From the NCBI RefSeq assembly GCF_025766255.1, contig NW_026516709.1:186001-250000 (forward strand): DNA of 64,000 nucleotides, given 5' to 3'. Of this stretch, positions 33,988 to 47,823 are shown piece after piece. Every line of letters starts with the position of its first letter. The first letter of the stretch is position 1. The notes below the pieces were generated by a model that was given only the letters and a program-made list of their open reading frames with translations, made no database searches and was not told the origin of the DNA. Position numbers and translations under genes: made by a program. This stretch comes from Zychaea mexicana. Lineage: Eukaryota > Mucoromycota > Mucoromycetes > Mucorales > Lichtheimiaceae.

Positions 33988-36088
33988 TTATGCGTAAATT
34001 CCGTTGAGCCTCCAAGAAGTGTCTTGATCGCGACTGTTTTTCAAAAGAAACCAGGTGTTGTTGACGGGATCTTCCGGTTTGAGGTTTGTGCTGTTGAAAT
34101 CTGAGGAGGAGGAAAAGACACCGGTGGTAGGCGAGAACTGGTGCCGAGCCAGAGGAGGAGAAAACGATCCAAAAGTATCGATGCTTGTCGCACCACTGGT
34201 AGCACTATTCGTGGGTCCCATGGCGAGGCTCAACGGCGCATCCAAAGATGGATGTGTTGTACTAGCTTGTTGGTGTTGCTGTTGGTATCTGCTACGGGGA
34301 GGGAGGGAATGATTAGTAGTCTCTTTTGATCCAATACATTTCGGTCTCTATTGACCAATAATCACCTTAAAAGTGATGCAGCAGTAGTAGCAGCAGCAGT
34401 AGAAGTAGTAGTAGTAGTAGGCAAGAACGATCCTGGTGCTGCCGCACTATTATTGTTATTGGTGACAGTAACAAGAGTCGTAGCACTTGCGGCATGAGGG
34501 AGCGACTTGTCGGTTTGCGACCTGCCCCAAGACAAGCGGATTCTTGACGAACCAATTTGAAAGCCATTCATTTGCTCAATAGCAAGTTCGGCCGACTGAC
34601 GCGAAACGTACTGAACGAACCCACAGCCTTTGTTGGGAGGGATCTTGACATAGACAATGTCACCAAACGGGCTAAAGTAACGGCGCAGTTCCTCTTCGGT
34701 CACGGGGCACGACAGGCCTCCGACAAAGACGGTAGTGTTGCTGGGGTCAGTTGGCTGCTGCACGAGGGCCGGTGCTTGGAGTGCCAGCTGATGATAACGT
34801 GCATTGCTGTTTTTAGGCGTGGCGAGCGATACTCGCATCGGTCGGTTACCGCAGTATACATTGTTCATTTCTACCAATGCCGTCTGTTGTTCGTTCGGGT
34901 CGTGAAAGCGTACAAAGCCATAGCCTCGTGAAAGGCCTGAGATGGGATCTGTCATTACTTTGGCCGAGTGGCACGATGGATAATGTTGTCGGAATAGGTT
35001 CTACAAGTCGTCGTTGTTGTTAGGAAAAACCATGATCTTCGCTGTTTGCATAATTGCATATCTGCATAACATTAACGTTTTTTGATGATTTACCAATAGT
35101 AAGGTTTCATCCACTTCGCTGCTTAGGTCACCCACGAACAAACTGTATTCAGGCGCACGATCCTCTCTACATGGACAAATAAGGGCATCGGTTAATAAAG
35201 ATCTTGTAGATCCAAGTGATAGAATGGACACTCTCTCATGCTCGGACGGTGCAGAATGCAATCATTTCTCATCACCCATAAAAAAACTTCTTTGAAAGCA
35301 TTTCTGATGGATGGTCGTTTTATTATGTGTGTGTGTGTGTGTGTATATCTTTTTTTTTCTTTGGCTACGTACTTTCTGTCATGAATGCCTCCACCAGAAG
35401 CCCAGTTGAGCCGAAACACTCGTTGCATGTTTGGCATCCGGGTACCATGGACGGTAGCAAGGGCCCTTTGAGCTGCTATTCCCGATGTGAAACCTACAAA
35501 AGCGTAGCCGGCACTGACACTGCGCAAAATAAATAAAAATTGTTGTACGTGGATGCATTTATTTGTTGTTGTTGTCGTCGTCGTCGTCGTCGGCAGTTGT
35601 TAATAACGATTGAGATAGGTGGTGTAATGTTGTTTACGGTGGTCGGGTGTGCGCAGGACATGATGAGAAAAAGAAGGTTATTTTGATTAAGTTTTATGCT
35701 TTGTAGATATCTGCGGTCGATAAGAGGCAAAGATTTCATTGTACCCAGTTCTTTTGTCGCGAATCAACTTTACAATGACACTTTCACCAAGCGCTAGCCA
35801 TACTTGACGAATGTAATTCTCATCCATCCATGGTTCAAGGTCTCCCATCCTATATAAATTCAAGTTTTTGCGCGGTAACGTAAGGTGGCCGTTTCAGTGA
35901 TTAGAATTCCAAGGTGTTCGTTCTCTGGATGCGTTGATATAACACTGTTCTTGCTGCTATTGTTGTAAATGTGTAATTCGGTCATATTACCATAGCGTTG
36001 TTTTGGCGCTGTCCGCAGTAAGATGCAGGTAGGACGAAGGTGACGACAAGTACTCGAACTGTTGTTGTTGTTGTTGTTGTTGAGCCAT
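33988..36088 (-). CDS. Three-RRM RNA-binding protein (Nam8/Csx1/Ngr1 type)
   Basis: Six exons (35991-36088, 35745-35849, 35373-35519, 35094-35166, 34366-35000, 33988-34291) give 453 aa. A poly-Gln start precedes RRM1 (about 31-110, TTLWMGDLEPWMDENYI and GYAFVGF), RRM2 (about 118-200, YSLFVGDLSSEVDE and SRGYGFVRF) and RRM3 (about 228-300, TTVFVGGLSCPVTEEEL and KGCGFVQYV, then RLSWG). The C-terminus is Ser/Thr/Gln-rich. TLWMGDL at the start of RRM1 and the short third RRM are typical of the Nam8/Csx1/TIA-like group, which act in U1-snRNP-linked splice-site choice or in mRNA stability under stress; which role applies is not decidable. Introns inside RRM1 and RRM2 are all in phase. Confidence 0.92.
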
Positions 36089-38083
36089 CCTTTTCTCTTT
36101 TTATATATAAAAAAAAGGGGGGAAAGGGAAGAATGATCGTTTGGCCTCCGTACGCAGCTACAAATGAAGGATGAAGAGAGAGAGAGAGAGAGAGAGAGAG
36201 GGTGGGCCGAAGAACGATTGAAAGTGTTTGTTGTTGTTGTTGTTGTTGTAGTAGTGTGAGAGTATGTGTGATAGAGCGAAAAAGAGGAAAAGAAAAAGGG
36301 AAAGCCGGGCCAAGAGAGAGAGAGAGAGAGAAGAGAGAAGAGAGAAGAAAAAAAGGTTGAATCTCAGGCCCTTTACAAAAAAAAGAGCGAGAGAGCAAAA
36401 GACAAGCTTTTATAAGAGAACGGAAATCAGCTGAACGCGTTGCTATACAGCACTTCTCTCATGAACAATTGTGCTCGTCCGTGCGACATCGGACTTTTTG
36501 CTTTTGCGTCTTTGCCAGGAACGGGAATCGCGAAAAGGCCGTGTTGCTCTTTTCCTATTCCTCACATATACTTGTATGAAACACATCAATTTCATACACC
36601 CTGCACCGAGACCCCCCTTACTGCATGATTTACAGTCGTCCTGGGCACGGATGAAGCTGACTTTCCATTAACTGTACAAAAGAAGACAAAGCCCGTGCGA
36701 TTTTTTCTCTTTTTTCTTGCCGTGTGAAAACCGGGAAGAAGAATACAAGTCGTAGAACAAAAAAAGAAAAGAACACCAGCCCTTGTTTTTTTTTTCTCGA
36801 TGTTCATGCTGTATATATATATATATATATATGCTACAGATTGCCCTTATCAAAACGAAAAAGAATTGTATGTGCTGATCTGGCTAGGTTTTATTGGCAA
36901 ACTTTAAAAAAAAAAAAAGAGGACCCGACAATCTGGCTTCGAACAAACAGGAGAACAAACAATTACAATAACAAGGGAAAAGGTTGGGGGGGGAGGAGGA
37001 ATAGAAAAGAGGCAATGTGGGGCGTTGATGTTGAGGGCGCATCATCATAACAAAGGGAAAGGAGGAATTTGACAAGTGTGAGCCACCAGCATATACCATG
37101 TAATTTTGGTACCCACATGGGTTAGCGCTGCTGGTCAACTACTGTTACTATCATATATGATGCACATGTGTGTATATCATACTTGTGAGTGGAATCGTTC
37201 AGCTGACCTCAATGGTGCTGCACAACATCATGTATCTGTTACTCATACAGTACACTGCAATGCCGACATGCTCATCCCAGTACTCCCTCTCCCCCCGGTG
37301 CTCACAGCCTGATATGACCGTTACCATATTGCTCATAGCTGTCCTAAAGTGACAAGTAATCGCCCACCAGATTCGTATATGTGTCACGCAGACCCATCCA
37401 TCCCACATGTTCTTCTTTTTTCTTTATGGAACTGATCCCAACCTTTTCTTCATTTCAGGTTTATTACGGAAACCTTTTTTTATTTTTTCGCTCTTCTGTA
37501 ACCAAGCAGTACATTTACCCCCATGGTTTGAGAGTCGTTGCCATAGCATCCAATGTACACAAACTAATATATGCTACCATAGCAATCGACACTAGCATCT
37601 CACTGTGTATGTGAAATTTCAAGTTTTGGTCCAATGCCAGCTGTTGCGGTCATTATCCTTGCCGAAATGCATTCAGCAATATAGCTGGATGAGCTATGAG
37701 AGAGTGGGCAGTGATGGCACCATCGCGTAGACGATCCCAGAGTGTGGGTACACTAAGCCAATGTCAGAGAACCGAAACTGGTGGTCTACAATTGGTAAAT
37801 AGTGTTATATCTCATTCAATTCCAGTTCTCCTAGAGTCGACGACATTGAAAATGGGACCATCAGCTGTATTCACCCGTTCGTTTTGATGAATTAAAGCTT
37901 ATCCGATCCGTTTTGTTAGCGCTATGAATGGTAATGTTCGTGCATGATCGGGTTCCTTACTAATAATTCGGCCCCACCTCTATTTTACCCGGACCTTTTT
38001 TTTTGTTGCCGACTAGAGTTTGACAGGGCCTCACCTTTTTCTTTTGAGCCTTACAACGATATCCAATTTTTTTTTTTTTTCAA
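36089..38083. other. Divergent 2-kb intergenic region with microsatellites
   Basis: It separates the divergently transcribed RNA-binding-protein and isoleucyl-tRNA synthetase genes. Purine repeats (GA)n at about 36175-36200 and 36315-36332, CAA/GTT runs near 36228-36249, a (TA)n run at about 36813-36832 and several A or T tracts occur. Short open frames (for example 36724-37050, 37696-37887) look like chance. Confidence 0.6.
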
Positions 38084-41000
38084 ATGAACCAACGTACGCT
38101 GGCATTCGCTGGCCTACGCTTGACAGCCACACGAAGCCTTCGAACCTCATGTACGACATTGGCGAAAAAGAATCCATACACAGACACTTTACTGTTGCCG
38201 AAAACGCCATTTCCACTACGTGCCAATGCTGCTACTCGTGAACACTTATTTCGCGATCGATGCACAAAAGAGCTATACCCTTGGCAGGTAACGCGCGCGA
38301 AAAAAAATAGAGAATAGCTTATGTTTATTCTTTTTTTTTGGCCTTTCTCTTTGTTTAACGAGCCTATTGCTTTAAAATTTTAAAGTTGGAAAACAATCCG
38401 AAAGACTTGTTTATTCTTCATGACGGCCCACCCTACGCCAATGGTGATGTTCACTTGGGTTTGTATATTCCTTCTTTCTCGAATGCGCGTTGAAAGGAAA
38501 AAAAACGAAAACATTAACCATATCTTTCTTCTTTTTCTTTTCTCTAGGTCACGCATTAAATAAGATCCTGAAGGATATCATCAATCGATACAAGATGCTT
38601 CAGGGCCATAAAGTCTGGTAAAATGAAAAGTTTTACAATTTATTTATGGAAGAAGAAGAAGAAGGAAATCCAAAGTGGTTGATCAAATATATTAAATGTA
38701 AACAATATAGGTACCGTCCAGGCTGGGATTGTCACGGTTTACCAATCGAATTGAAAGCGTTAGAAGCGATCAGACAAAAGGGGAGTGAGCTATCGGCCAC
38801 AGAAATCCGTCAGTTGGCGAGAAAACGCGCATTATCCGAAATCGAAAAACAAAAAAAGAGTTTCAAGAGCTGGAGCGTTATGGGTGATTGGAATAAGCCC
38901 TATCGTACACTCGGTAAATAGAATTGAAGGGAACAGCAGAGCAAAAGTCGGGGAAATCTATGATAGCTAACATCTGAGAAATTTTAGATAAGGATTATGA
39001 GATTCGACAGTTACGTGTGTTTCGAGAAATGATGAAGCGAGGTAAAGAAAATTTGACGGGTGATGACATATATGGAATGCGTTTTTAATTGGGTGGAGAA
39101 ATTTAGGATATATCTACCGTCAACTGAAGCCCGTCTACTGGTCTCCTTCGTCCAAGTATGTTTTCCATAACGCGGTTGATTGAAACTATATATCAAGATG
39201 GAAAAGCTGATGGATCGAATTTTTATAGGTCTGCATTAGCAGAAGCAGAATTAGAGTATAACGACAAACATGTGTCGCGTTCGATTCACGTTCGTTTTCC
39301 AGTAGCTGAATTACGTAAGGAGAGAGAGAGAGAGAGGGGGGGATTTTTCAAAGCATCAAATATTCTGTCGGGGAGCTAGACTAATTGACAACAACAACAA
39401 CAACAATAGCTGCTGCGTTTAAGGAAAAGCATCAACTGAACGGTCCTGTATATGCCGTTATTTGGACAACGACACCATGGACGCTTCCAGCCAATAAAGC
39501 CGTAGCGGTCCATCCCGAGTTGACTTATTCGATCGTACGTGTACGCAACAACCAGAACAACGAGGAATCACAATATATTATTGGCAAGGATCGATTGGAA
39601 GCATTCAGCACAGAAATCAACGCCGAGATCATTGAAACTGTTGTGGATGAGATCCAGGGCAAGGATCTGGTGGGTACAACGTATACCCATCCATTGTGGA
39701 ATACGCCAATGTCTATCATTGGTGGTGATCATGTTACTGCAGAGTCTGGTACGGGTCTGGTACATACGGCTCCTGGTCACGGTATGGAGGATTATGAAGC
39801 ATGTCAAAGTTTAGGCATTGACCCTTTTAGTCCAGGTATGATTTTTTTTTTTGGGGGAAAACCCAGGTGGCGAAATCCCGGAGAATTGTGGGGGGGGGGG
39901 CAGTGGTTTGGCTGTTAAAAAGAGGGGGATGCGTACACCATACTCGAATTCCATTGATCTTTTGACTATTTTTCATAAAAAAAAAAGTGGATGATGAGGG
40001 TCGATTTACCCATGAGGCAGGCCCCGAATTGGAAGGCATGGTGGCATTTGATGAAGGTACGGATGCCATCATTAAAGCACTGACAGATGCGTCTGTTCTT
40101 GTTCACGAGTGTGAATATGTGCACAAGTATCCTTATGACTGGCGCACCAAGAAACCAGTGATGTTGAGGTAATGAATGGGGGCGTGCGTGGGTATGTGTG
40201 TATAGAACTGGAATTTTAAAATTACATTGACGCCATGTTCGCGTGATGGATAGATCGACTGCACAATGGTTTGCAAACGTAGAAGATCTGCAGAAAAATG
40301 CAGTTCGTGCATTGCAGACTGTGCGCATGGTGCCCGATGTTTGTATGTATTTTAGTTGGGCGTTTATGGAAAGGAGTCTATGGGGGGCTAATGATCTGTG
40401 TATGTATGTGTGTGTAAATAGCCTTAAGACGGTTAGAGCAATTCACTGTGTCACGAAAGGAATGGTGCATTTCTCGGCAACGGTCATGGGGTGTCCCGAT
40501 CCCAGCTCTTTATGACACAGAAAGTGGTGAAGCATTACTGACGGATACGTCTGTGGAACACATCATCAGAGTGTTTGAAGATCGCGGTATTGATGCTTGG
40601 TGGGAGGAAAAAGACGATTCGGTGTTTGTGGCACCCGAGTATCGTAATACAGGCAAACAGTATAGACGTGGTTATGATACCATGGACGTTTGGTTTGATA
40701 GTGGCACCTCGTGGACCATGATTGAATCTCGGTAAAAAAAAAAGATATCTTAAAAATACAAACGTTCTCTAAGATATATCAACTAATTCTTTTTTTTTAA
40801 ATGTAGAGGCGAGGACCGACCCCTGGCTGATGTATATCTTGAAGGAAGCGATCAACACAGAGGCTGGTTCCAATCATCGTTGCTAACTTCAAGTGAGGAA
40901 CTCCGGGCGTTGGTGCTTTTTCCTTGAAACCACTTGAGGGAGTGATTCTTATAACAATAGAAACTGATTGATGTTGTTGTTGTTGTTGCTACTACCATCA

Positions 41001-42584
41001 TCTCATCTATAGTTGCCGTCACTGGAAAACAGCCTTATGGTACACTTATCACACACGGTTTCACATTGGATGAAGAAGGACGTAAAATGTCCAAGAGTAT
41101 TGGCAACACAATTGCTCCTAGCGTCATTACCCATGGAGATGACAAGGTAAGTAGCAAAACATATATTATCTTTTTTCATTGACTGCTGCTTGACAATTAA
41201 CGCCTTGGATACTTTTCACGACGCTAATAGAACAAGAAACTTTTCCCTGCTTATGGTACTGATGTGCTACGCATGTGGGTAGCCAATTGTGAATACACCA
41301 AAGATATTGCTGTTGGCCCATCAATTATCGGTAAGTGAAACAGTTATGCGGTGCAAAATATAAATCTTTTGCTAAACTATTGAACCATTTCTCACTAGCT
41401 CAAGTATCCGATATCATTCGCAAGATCCGCACAACTGCTCGGTTCTTATTAGGGAACTTACATGATTTCTCATATAATGATTGCGTACCTTACGATCAGC
41501 TGAAAGAGGTAAATAAAGTATAACATCTGCAAAGAAGAAAAAGCGGCTGTTAATGATTCAGTTGCTGCTCCTTTTACTAGACGGATCGATATATGCTTCA
41601 CGAACTTTTTGAGTTTGGTGAACGTGTGACCAATGCATATGACAACTTTGCATTTAACAGAGGTACGTTACAGCAGCTTTGTATAGGCCAGTTGAAGCAG
41701 CGACGTTAACTATCCTAAACTGTTTTCCATCTTTGTCCTTGCAGCGACGCATCATATTCAACATTTCACCACAAACAACCTATCCGCGTTCTACTTTGAC
41801 GTTGTCAAGGACCGATTATACAACAACAAGAACGATGCATTGTCACGACGCACGGCTCAGACTGTATTATACCACGTCTTGCGTGCATACACTGCATCCA
41901 TTGCTCCTGTTGCATGCCACACAGCAGAAGAGATCTATGAAAGCTACCGATCCATCACGCCTCATCCTGAATCATCTGTATTTAAGCAAGGATGGTTACC
42001 ATTAGAATCGACATGGCACCAGAAACCTTTAGAAAGCAAATGGGCCGTTCTGAAGCAACTAAAATCGGAAGTGAACCAAGTATTAGAAGTGGCGCGTCAA
42101 GAAAAGTAAGTGAGCTTAACAAGAATGAAGAGATAAAGGGGCGGGAGAGAGAGGTTTTCTTTTCTAAGGTTATCTATAGGGTCTTGAGATCGTCACAAGA
42201 AGCCGACGTTGATATACTGGTTGATCCCAAGTCAACAGTTGGCGAAATGATTCATACGATGGACTCGGAGGAATTAGCCAGCTTCTTTCTGACCTCTCGC
42301 GTCAAGCTACATGAGCATGCAGGCACTGCTGTTTCAAGTGTATACGAACGGGATACACAGTTAGGAACAGGTAATGTCTCTTTTGGAGGGTTCCCTATTT
42401 ATTTTGAAGAAAACTCACACATGTTTCGACCTGATGTCTTTTTGATATAGATCAAACTGCTTGCAAGATTGTGGCACGACCATCTACACAACACAAATGT
42501 CCTCGCTGTTGGAACTATCATGCAGATGCAGCCGACACCTTGTGCTCACGTTGCGCCAATGTGCTCAATGTTGCTTCCGCATAG
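38084..42584 (+). CDS. ISM1: Mitochondrial isoleucyl-tRNA synthetase
   Basis: Class I synthetase charging mitochondrial tRNA-Ile. Nineteen exons join in phase to 980 aa: 38084-38287, 38386-38458, 38548-38617, 38711-38913, 38988-39041, 39107-39155, 39229-39314, 39410-39835, 39988-40168, 40254-40342, 40422-40731, 40807-40892, 41013-41146, 41231-41330, 41399-41508, 41581-41662, 41745-42105, 42180-42370, 42451-42584. The first 45 residues are rich in Arg, Ser and Thr with few acids, a mitochondrial presequence. The HIGH motif appears as GDVHLGHALNK (about 88-98). The editing domain includes [11 protein letters not shown] and [19 protein letters not shown] is at 635-639 ([12 protein letters not shown]). 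The C-terminus carries a CPRCW...CSRC zinc site. The size fits yeast Ism1 and bacterial IleS. Confidence 0.95.
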
Positions 42585-42956
42585 AACCCTTTTTCGTCAT
42601 CCTCCTTTATTTCCCCTCTGTACTTATCATTATATATAACGCATTTAACATCTCTCTTGTAGAAAAAGTAGTTGAATATAGAATCATGACATCAACAACA
42701 AAGAATCAAAACATTGATGCCAGTCAATAACAATGACAATCAAAGTTAACTTCTATGTATATGCATGTACGATATATGCCATTTGGGTTTGCGCTGGTGC
42801 TACATCAGGCAATACACATGACCCCCTCTCACTCTCTCATACACCGTAGTAACTCACGAGTGTATCAACAAAAAAAAAATGCGGCACCTTTCCTACCAAC
42901 TACTCATCTCGAGTCTCCTTTTTCTTTTATTTCTTTGACAATTTCTACGGTCCAAA

Positions 42957-44703
42957 ATGTCGACTGATATTTTCTTCAACAGCCCGATTGACAATCAGGA
43001 GAATCCTTTACAAAATTCAAACGCTTCCAGCTCGGTTGTCATGTTTGAATCGGCTATTCTAGAGGCTCCTAACAGAACAACGACACCATTCCGAAGTTCT
43101 GAAATTGATACAGATGAACCCTTGGATAGAAGTCAATTTGCTGTCTATGAAGGTGAATTGTGTGCTTTTAAGCGAATAGAAAGCGCGCTTCTGCTTGCAT
43201 ACTCATTGCTTTTCCCTGTCCCCGCCCCTAGAAAACTTGCCGGAGTGGAAGTTTATTAGCGACTCGCACAAGTCAGAACGACAAGGTAAGAACAAAAAAG
43301 AAAAAAGACAGGTAAAAAAAGAAAAAAATCAAAGGTTTTAACAGACGGTTCTTTAAGCTCTACACAAACATATTGCGGATCGACTTCAGGAACTACGTGA
43401 TATTGAGGAATGGTTTGAAAAAGCTAACGCAGACTTTCACAACCGAGTCGAAGAAGGCTATGTTGCATTATCGGACGAGCTTGGTGAACGACAAAGCATG
43501 TTGGAACAGGACAAGAAAAAGTACGATCGAGAAGAACAAGTCATGAAAGAAGTGCGCAAGTTTCAGCATGAGAAGGTCAAATTAAATGTCGGTGGTCAGC
43601 AGTTTGTGACATCCAGAACTACCTTGACCCGTGATCCGAATTCTTTGCTGGCCAACCTCTTCTATAGTAATGTGCTAAATCTGAATTATGAGGGGTCGGT
43701 CTGCTGTGGGGTAAAAGTACTAAGTAGTAGCATACTGAAGAGTTAATTTTTTTTGTTATTATTAGCCCAAGAACCGGATGAGGATGGATCGTATTTTCTC
43801 GACAGAGATAGCACGTATTTCCGACTCGTGCTTAACTATCTTCGAGACTTGAAGGTGCTGATTGACTGCTCAAAAATAACCACCTATACACAACTGTATA
43901 TCTTATTGGACCTTTTTTTTCCTTCTCAAATAATAGATCCCGCAAAATGCACTTGACGATCCCAGAATGTAAGACATTTTGCTTGAAAGTGATTGTGTGA
44001 CAGAACCGAAATATTGAATACAGTGAGAATTTTATCTTTATTAGTATGGATGAACTTATGCAAGAAGCTCAATATTACCGCATCAATGGTAAGGCTCTCT
44101 TTAACATTTCGATCAACAGAAAAACATCAGCTAGAGATTTGAACTTGAGATTGTTTTTAGACCTTCTAAAGCTTCGCTGGATGGACTTGCCTGTTGTAAC
44201 CCAAGGTACATTACCTTTTTCTCTGGTTTTCCCATCTGGATGTCTTTGATAAGCGAAGCCAACATCATCACTTTAATTTGTATTAGATGACTTGTACAGG
44301 ATGTATCCGTTATCTCCATCCAGTAACGAGCCAACTTTATTCAATCTACAAGGCAAAAAGCTCGTCGGACTGGATTTTTCCAACTACCACATCGATCCAA
44401 GCTCTGATTTTTCTGGGAGCAATCTCGAAAATTGTCGATTCAAGGATGCCTGGTTCATCTTTGACTTTACGCATCAAGTGAATTTCACCAACACATACCT
44501 GAGAGGAGTTCGATTCCCTGAACCTGGGACACAACGTCGAGCGCCAGGTAAAAAAAAAACATACCTAAGATGTGGAGAGGATATGGAAAACTGGGAAAAC
44601 AATTAAGTCTCTCAACACAAAATGTTTCTATTGATGATTAGGCGTGCAATTTAACCTGGATGGTGCCGTACTGGATAATAGCCGTCACTCTGTCCATTTT
44701 TAA
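42957..44703 (+). CDS. BTB/T1-domain protein with C-terminal pentapeptide-like repeats (KCTD-like)
   Basis: Nine exons (42957-43152, 43232-43285, 43358-43666, 43766-43854, 43937-43968, 44045-44088, 44161-44205, 44287-44547, 44642-44703) give 363 aa. A disordered acidic N-terminus is followed by a coiled coil (about 84-150), a BTB/T1 domain (about 153-245: KVKLNVGGQQFVTSRTTL, YFLDRDSTYFRLVLNYLRD, ELMQEAQYYRI) and C-terminal repeats with the A(D/N)(L/F)xx rhythm of pentapeptide proteins (DFSGSNLENCRFKDA and VNFTNTYLRGVRF). KCTD-type BTB proteins form oligomers and often act as cullin-3 substrate adaptors; that role is inferred. Exons of 32, 44 and 45 nt are short but in phase. Confidence 0.85.
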
Positions 44704-44990
44704 AATGGTGCAAACCAAACGCTACTAAATATCATAATGTCATACCGTGCCATACTACATATATGTGTAACTTTTATCTATCCTCCGCCATTTCCAAGTA
44801 CCCGAACAATCGGTGCTGTATCTTTAGCCATCATCTTAAAAATTTGAAAAAAAAAAATACAGTTCAATCGTTCAGACGATGCTGACCACTTTGTGGTTTA
44901 TTTGAGTATGTCTGGAAACTAGGTACCGGAACGGAAAAACTAGGGAAACCTATGTCAACAATCTTTTCATTGGTATACTACAAAGTGTTG

Positions 44991-47290
44991 TTAAATTAAG
45001 GCATCAGTACGTTTGATAATCTGGATATTTCTATCAGCTGGCAGCACCAAAGTCCCGTTTTCATCAATCTTATTGAGATCTGGGCTCAATTTTACACTTT
45101 GCCAACAGATGGACCATGACTTTAAACAGTTGAACCTCTGCCTAGAAATTCAGCAATGACTCGATCAGCGATTTGTTATCGAAATTTGTTACAGCCTATA
45201 CATATGCAATACAATCATTTATCAGGTGAATTCCTGGGCATGTACGTCTTTTTAACCATAATGATAGCAGAATTACATTTTTTAGTACCTGCTTATACCA
45301 AAACCATTTTGCGTATCACCATATATAACATATCGTTATCATCACTTACCGTCCCCATCCAAAGTTATAATGATCTCTTTCATGAATTGGGCCGTTAGCG
45401 AGAGCTGACATTGGTTTTAATCGATTCAAGAAACGATTCGGAATAAATTTGTCAGGGTCGTCATAGACGTCAGGGCTCTCATGCATTGCCCGCATGTTGT
45501 AAGCAATTGAAGTTCCCTTGGGAATAAAATACCCGCGGCATAACACTAAATAAGTCCAGTAAATGGATCGAGCTCTTATTGCTGATAAATTTCTTGTCAC
45601 TATTTCTGAAAGGAGACAAAAGGCCGAGACTTACGATCCTCAGTTGTTTCGTGAAGAATACCAAAAGGACTAGCGATGGGACGATATCGCATGCATTCTT
45701 TTGTTGCTGATATCAGATGCGGTAGTTGCATTGTCGGCAAGCGTTCATTTTCTGCAATGAATTGATCGACCTCTTCTCGTAATTTATGTTGGGCTTCATG
45801 GTGACAACACAAACTAAGCATCATTCATGATGCTATGACTGCAGTTGTATCAGAGCCTGCAACGCCGAGATCGCCTATAGAAGATAAAAACATAAAAAGT
45901 AGTTTCGTATACCATTAGATCGTGCAATACAATCGTAACCTTGTATGTATAAAATCAGAGCAAGGGATCCTTAGCTTTACACTTACTCATTGCTACAACC
46001 AACGCATCATTGTGATCGATCTGTTCAAGCTGGCTTAACTGTTTGACCAAACAGTCAACGTCGCCATCCAAGGCTTCTTCTATCAGCTTTGTATATAATG
46101 GATGTAGCTTTTCTTTGGGCAAAATTTTGCATTTCGGATCTGAAAAAGTTATCCACAAAGGAAACGAGTGGCAAATACGTCTTGAGATCTTTGATAATGT
46201 TGAAGTGTCGGAATGGCTCTTCGACGCTTTCCAATAGAGTGCGAAATAAAGGATCCTCCATTGATTCAGCACGTTTTCCAAATCCGACTACCAGAATGTA
46301 ATTCATGGTAAAGAGATTAAGATGCAGTAATACGTCTACTCCTTTACATTGTTCTTGATGGTCATTATCCCCGTTGTTATCGCTACTGATGCTACTGCTG
46401 TTGTTGGTATAAATGCTAGGTACTGATGTTGACGATGATAATGTTTGCTCCAGTAGACGATCTATCAAACACTCAGTTTCCAGTGTTAAAGCATCCTCAA
46501 GTTTATGAATAGTTTTGGATGAGGCCAAGCGATGCACTAAGAATAATCATTACACAGTTGTTGGTAATTGTTTATGAGACTACTTGGGCTGCTTTTTCTT
46601 ATCGTATGCGTTACTTGCTGCTCGCGTTTTTCGCCACTGTTCAGAAGGATTTGCGAGAATAATTCCTCGGTTGTCCTGTGCATAAACCTCGTGCGTGAAA
46701 TAATGGTAATGCTGCCGGTGGTGTTAATTTCATGGGCTAAATATGGTCACCGAGGATTATCCATGGCTTCACGCCCATGTTAATCTGAATGGTAGGTCCT
46801 ATTATTACAAATAATACTTAGAAGAGGATAGATAACAACGGTTTTCTCCTAAAGGTGTTTATATTATAAAATTAACCTAATTCTTTTTGCCACTTTTCCA
46901 GTTGAGCCCCAGGCAATTTGAAAAATAGCGCGAGTATGTGCCCTATTTGGCCAAAACTTATGTGAGCATTCTTTAGTCAACGCTTCACATGATATGCTAA
47001 TCATTTTTACTCATATTAGGTAGAAGAGGATGTGAAAACAGATCGTAATCATTTATACCAAAAAAAGGTGTATAGTCGTTTGTCGGGACCAGTATTTTCT
47101 TGGCTCCTTTTGGCACTGTTGGTTTTTGAGTTGACCATGTGAAATTGGCAAGGGCGTTTCGGAAAATGCAGTAAGAAATGGCAAGAGCGATAAAAACTGT
47201 CATTGCACTTGTAAAAACGATAGCATACAAGAAGCGAAGGGTTCGAAAATAGGAAGCTGTAAAATGTATCTTTCCATTGAGGAAAAGCAA
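44991..47290 (-). pseudogene. Cytochrome P450 pseudogene
   Basis: P450 landmarks appear in order on the minus strand: a membrane anchor (about 47110-47290), a VPKGAKK segment, GHILALFFKLPGAQLEKW (about 46905), MGVKPWIILGD (about 46760), NRGIILANPSEQW (about 46660), the I-helix AGSDTT (about 45850), PKGTS (about 45520), FGWGR then TCPG of the haem loop (about 45350 and 45250), and a final RTDALI. Lesions: TGA at 45825-45827 where relatives have Trp after AGSDTT; a frame change near 46730-46740; another near 46115-46145; and one in the last exon near 45085. Some could be mis-called introns, but the I-helix stop cannot. The gene is therefore dead. Substrate unknown. Confidence 0.82.
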
Positions 47291-47656
47291 ATCGACTTTT
47301 TATATGTTATATGGACGAACTATCCTTTGATGTCCTTCCCCTGTTCAAGCATATTCCTTTTGTCGTTATATGACACACGCCAAGATAGCCCACATAGTGG
47401 ATGTAGAGAACTTGAAAAAACTTGGCAAATTCATAAATCGATCAACTTCGTAGTCCTTTGCATCGATTACCTAATAGTATATACTTGACCGTTGTGTTGC
47501 TGCTATTCCTTTATTAAGTAGAGTGTTCGATAAGCGATAAGGAATAAATGATACCCTTCTTTTCCGTTCCATTAGTGTGGAACGGGCAAAACAAGTATTA
47601 ACCAGTTTTAAAAGATATCAAGTGTGCATAATCAATACCATTTTTTCAATATAATA

Positions 47657-47823
47657 GTTGGCGCTGCCGTAGGCTCACCAAGCAGATACGTGAAATGCTC
47701 GAGTTCGCCGCTGAAAAGAATGTTCGACCTTGGATCCAAAAGTATCCTATGGATCAAATTCAGGAAGCTATTCAGGCGCTGAAAGAGGGTAAAGCAAAAT
47801 ATCGTTTTGTCCTTGAAACTTAA
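47657..47823 (+). pseudogene. 3' fragment of a zinc alcohol dehydrogenase (arm A)
   Basis: A splice acceptor precedes sequence coding for the C-terminal end of a medium-chain, NADP-dependent (cinnamyl-type, Adh6/YahK-like) alcohol dehydrogenase: VGSP, then in a different frame REMLEFAAEKNVRPWI, a Met/Gln-rich helix and FVLET before TAA 47821-47823. The change of frame between VGSP and REML (a base missing near 47683) shows damage. No upstream exons lie next to it. The same sequence occurs inverted at 63867-64000. Confidence 0.7.

Noticed and set aside
46561..46800. Attempt to explain the P450 frame change by a 37-nt intron
   Set aside because: It is shorter than the other introns here and would delete conserved residues; the separate in-frame TGA at 45825 shows a pseudogene anyway.
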